Assembly: GCA_041163265.1 (NCBI GenBank)
Contig: JBEARL010000065.1
Location: forward strand, 1 to 6,760
Origin: CSBr16-57R1 sp041163265
GTDB lineage: Bacteria > Actinomycetota > Nitriliruptoria > Nitriliruptorales > Nitriliruptoraceae
Direction: 5' to 3'
Length of the DNA: 6,760 nt
The notes below the pieces were generated by a model. That model was given only the letters and a program-made list of their open reading frames with translations. It did no database searches and was not told the origin of the DNA. This document shows, piece by piece, positions 5,309 to 6,760 of this stretch (position 1 is the first letter of the stretch; every line of letters begins with the position of its first letter). The position numbers and the translations under genes were made by a program.

Positions 5309-5850
5309 GCGGCGTACAGCTCGCCGACCACCTGCTGGGCCCCCTCGGGGCAGCCGTACAGCCCGGGGTACCCCGCGCCCCAGTGCAGCGCCAGGCAGTC
5401 GGCGCCCGACTCGAGCGCCTGCAGGCCCGTCAGACCGAACGGGGCCATCACGCCGGCCCGCAGCTCGCGCGGCGCGGTCGTGAACTGCCACAGGTGCGCG
5501 AGCTCGTGGAGCACGACGTGCTGGAGCAGCGCGGGCGTCGCGAACGCGAGCGGCGAGACGTACATCCGACGCTCGGAGGTGACGTACGCGCCCTTCGTGC
5601 ACCGGGTCTGGACGGTCGAGGGCGCGCAGCCGACGACGAACTCGCCGCCGGCGCCGCGCCAGTCGAACCCGGTCGCGTCGGCGATCGCCTCGACCCGCTG
5701 CAGCCGCGCGACCGCCGAGGTCGCTCGGGGCGCGGCCAGGGCCGGCTCCGCGACCACGAGGGTCCCGGCGAGCGTCAGGGCCGCCGCGACCGCCGCGAGG
5801 ACGCGGCGACGCGCTCCCGTGCCGTCCGCGCTGATGATGTCGTTCCGCAT
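5296..5850 (-). CDS. Small secreted HExxH (zincin-like) protein
   Basis: The product is 184 aa and predicted to be exported. It has an Arg-rich segment (RRR 14-16), a hydrophobic core (17-34) and a probable signal peptidase I site after ALA (37-39). The mature part carries VVLHELAHLWQF (112-123) with the zinc-binding HELAH at 115-119. It then has LESGADCLAL (146-155), where Glu147 is placed like the third ligand of gluzincins. Four Cys (75, 84, 152, 167) could make two disulfides outside the cell. I do not recognise a named family. The mature part is only about 145 aa, a minimal zincin if active. The start ATG at 5850 is fixed by AGGAGG (5856-5861) 5 nt upstream and by the signal peptide; the reading frame continues upstream to 6591 but that part is antisense to the dehydrogenase. 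A peptidase role is likely but unproven; an inactive binding protein is the alternative. Confidence 0.85.
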   Translation of the reverse strand: MRNDIISADGTGARRRVLAAVAAALTLAGTLVVAEPALAAPRATSAVARLQRVEAIADATGFDWRGAGGEFVVGCAPSTVQTRCTKGAYVTSERRMYVSPLAFATPALLQHVVLHELAHLWQFTTAPRELRAGVMAPFGLTGLQALESGADCLALHWGAGYPGLYGCPEGAQQVVGELYAATVG

Positions 5851-5883
5851 GGCTCCCTCCTGCCTGAGGCGCCCGTGAACCTT

Positions 5884-5917
5884 CCGAGAGGGTAAGGAGC
5901 GTCCCGAGAGGTACCTC
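5884..5917. promoter_or_regulatory. Divergent control region: direct repeats, palindrome and candidate -10
   Basis: The gap between the secreted HELAH gene and the dehydrogenase gene (5851-5964) holds two copies of CCGAGAGG (5884-5891 and 5904-5911). They start 20 bp apart, about two helical turns. The second copy runs into a perfect 10-bp palindrome, GAGGTACCTC (5908-5917). On the minus strand TACCCT (5894 to 5889) is a good TAnnnT -10 for the secreted protein and overlaps the first repeat. The layout suggests a dimeric regulator acting on one or both genes (inference). Confidence 0.4.
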
Positions 5918-5928
5918 GGCCGGACGGT

Positions 5929-5949
5929 CGGTCCGCGAGCGTCGGACCG
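5929..5949. repeat. Inverted repeat upstream of the dehydrogenase gene
   Basis: CGGTCCG (5929-5935) and CGGACCG (5943-5949) are perfect 7-bp inverted copies around a 7-nt centre. They end 7 bp before the Shine-Dalgarno of the dehydrogenase gene. They could be an operator or a leader hairpin. The same arms, with an 11-nt centre, occur at 1932-1956. Confidence 0.35.
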
Positions 5950-5964
5950 GCGGTCGGAGGCGGC

Positions 5965-6720
5965 GTGGAGGCCAGGTTCGAGGACAGGGCGGCGATCGTG
6001 ACCGGGGCGGGGTCGGGGATCGGCCGGGCGACCGCGATCCGGCTCGCGGCCGAGGGGGCGGCCGTGGTCGTCGGCGACGTCGACGTCGAGGGCGGCGAGT
6101 GGACCGCCGCCGAGATCGTCGAGGCCGGCGGGCGGGCGGTGTTCGTCCGGGCCGACGTGACGCGCGAGGAGGACCACACCGCGCTCGTCACCGCGGCGGT
6201 CGACGGACTGGGCGGCCTCGACCTCGCGGTGAACAACGCCGGGGTCCTCGGCCACTTCCAGCCGGCCGTCACCACGCCCGTCGACGAGTTCGACCGCGTC
6301 CTGGCGATCAACCTGCGCGGGGTGTTCCTCGGGATGCGCGCCCAGATCCCGGTGATGCGCGGCGCCCGCGGCGGCGCCGTCGTGAACGTCGCGTCGGCGG
6401 CGGCGCTGCAGGCGCAGCCGATGGCCGCCGCCTACACGGCCAGCAAGCACGGCGTGCTCGGGCTGACGCGGGGCTTCGCCCTGGACCACGCGGCGACCGG
6501 GATCCGCGTCAACGCCGTGCTGCCGGGTGGCGTCCGCACCAACATCGCCTCGCACCTGCACCTGCCGCCGAGCGAGGGTCCGGACCCGCATCCGCTGGGC
6601 CGCAGCGCCGAACCGGAGGAGCTCGCGGCCGCGATCTGCTGGCTGCTCAGCGACGAGGCGTCGTTCGCCGTCGGCACGGCGATGGTCGTGGACGGTGGGC
6701 TGACGCTGCGGCTCGGCTGA
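5965..6720 (+). CDS. Short-chain dehydrogenase/reductase (classical SDR, NAD-type)
   Basis: This 251-aa protein has the usual length of a classical SDR and every key motif. The Rossmann glycine motif is TGAGSGIG (13-20), the cofactor-adjacent ADV is at 63-65, NNAG at 90-93 and the active-site Asn in INL at 115-117. The catalytic set is Ser144, Tyr157 and Lys161 (YTASK 157-161), followed by PGG (187-189) and the C-terminal VVDGG (241-245). Asp38 at the end of the second strand favours NAD over NADP (known for the family). The enzyme is cytoplasmic and oxidises or reduces an alcohol/ketone pair; the substrate cannot be read from the sequence. The start is GTG at 5965, with GGAGG (5956-5960) 4 nt upstream. 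It is transcribed divergently from the secreted HELAH gene. Confidence 0.93.
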   Translation: MEARFEDRAAIVTGAGSGIGRATAIRLAAEGAAVVVGDVDVEGGEWTAAEIVEAGGRAVFVRADVTREEDHTALVTAAVDGLGGLDLAVNNAGVLGHFQPAVTTPVDEFDRVLAINLRGVFLGMRAQIPVMRGARGGAVVNVASAAALQAQPMAAAYTASKHGVLGLTRGFALDHAATGIRVNAVLPGGVRTNIASHLHLPPSEGPDPHPLGRSAEPEELAAAICWLLSDEASFAVGTAMVVDGGLTLRLG

Positions 6721-6723
6721 CCG

Positions 6724-6738
6724 CCGCGCCGGGCGCGG
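6724..6738 (+). terminator. Hairpin after the dehydrogenase gene
   Basis: CCGCGC (6724-6729) pairs with GCGCGG (6733-6738) around CGG, starting 3 bp past the stop codon. No T-tract follows within the visible sequence, and the window ends 22 bp later, so a downstream gene cannot be judged. Confidence 0.35.
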
Positions 6739-6760
6739 TCCGCGGCGCGGTCGCGGTCGC

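Noticed and set aside
4739..5878. Plus-strand open frame of 379 codons across both HELAH genes
   Set aside because: It is a shadow of the YgjP-type gene in another frame, continuing antisense through the secreted-protein gene, with no domain pattern.
1932..5949. Shared CGGTCCG/CGGACCG inverted repeats at 1932-1956 and 5929-5949 as one regulon
   Set aside because: The arms are 7 bp of pure GC-type sequence with different spacers (11 and 7 nt), and CGGACCG-like words are common here, so chance is a sufficient explanation.
5851..6591. Long upstream extension of the secreted HELAH frame
   Set aside because: It is antisense to the dehydrogenase gene. The signal peptide and AGGAGG site place the start at 5850.
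1..6760. CRISPR array, insertion sequence, prophage, toxin-antitoxin or defence cluster
   Set aside because: No regularly spaced identical repeats, transposase motifs, integrase, terminal repeats or defence-type domains were found on either strand.

Overview
The window is very GC-rich, with strongly GC-biased third codon positions, frequent GTG starts, TAnnnT-type -10 boxes and several lipoproteins. This fits a high-GC actinobacterium. The exact lineage cannot be named from this sequence alone. Seven protein genes and one tRNA gene can be supported; most other long open frames are GC-driven shadows.

Left part (1-2081): the 3' end of livF, the second ATPase of a branched-chain amino acid ABC importer, runs rightward. 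It faces a leftward gene for the importer's probable substrate-binding lipoprotein (LivK type). A strong nested hairpin region separates the two stop codons. The binding-protein gene has a good Shine-Dalgarno, a leader of about 100 nt with three possible hairpins, a candidate -10 box and a perfect 12-bp palindrome at the expected -35. Behind it lies an array of G-tracts repeating every 9 bp.

Middle (2082-4277): two more leftward lipoprotein genes follow. One is a diverged LivK-fold protein that keeps the family scaffold, including a cysteine pair spaced as in E. coli LivJ/LivK, but has changed residues in the amino-acid pocket. The other is a small lipoprotein with a Pro/Ala/Glu-rich linker and a DUF4864-like domain. 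Next comes a rightward tRNA-Val(GAC) gene that has C instead of the near-universal U at position 33, followed by two tandem hairpins.

Right part (4278-6760): a rightward YgjP/DUF45-type metallopeptidase gene converges, with only 10 bp between stop codons, on a leftward gene for a small secreted protein that also carries HELAH. A compact divergent control region with direct repeats 20 bp apart and a 10-bp palindrome separates the latter from a rightward NAD-type short-chain dehydrogenase.

The importer ATPase and binding protein probably work together, with the remaining subunits expected upstream of the window (inference). The other genes look like ordinary chromosomal neighbours. I see no CRISPR, transposon, phage or defence system. 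The observations most worth checking are the C33 tRNA, the binding-protein paralogue with the altered pocket, the periodic G-tract array, and the facing HELAH genes.
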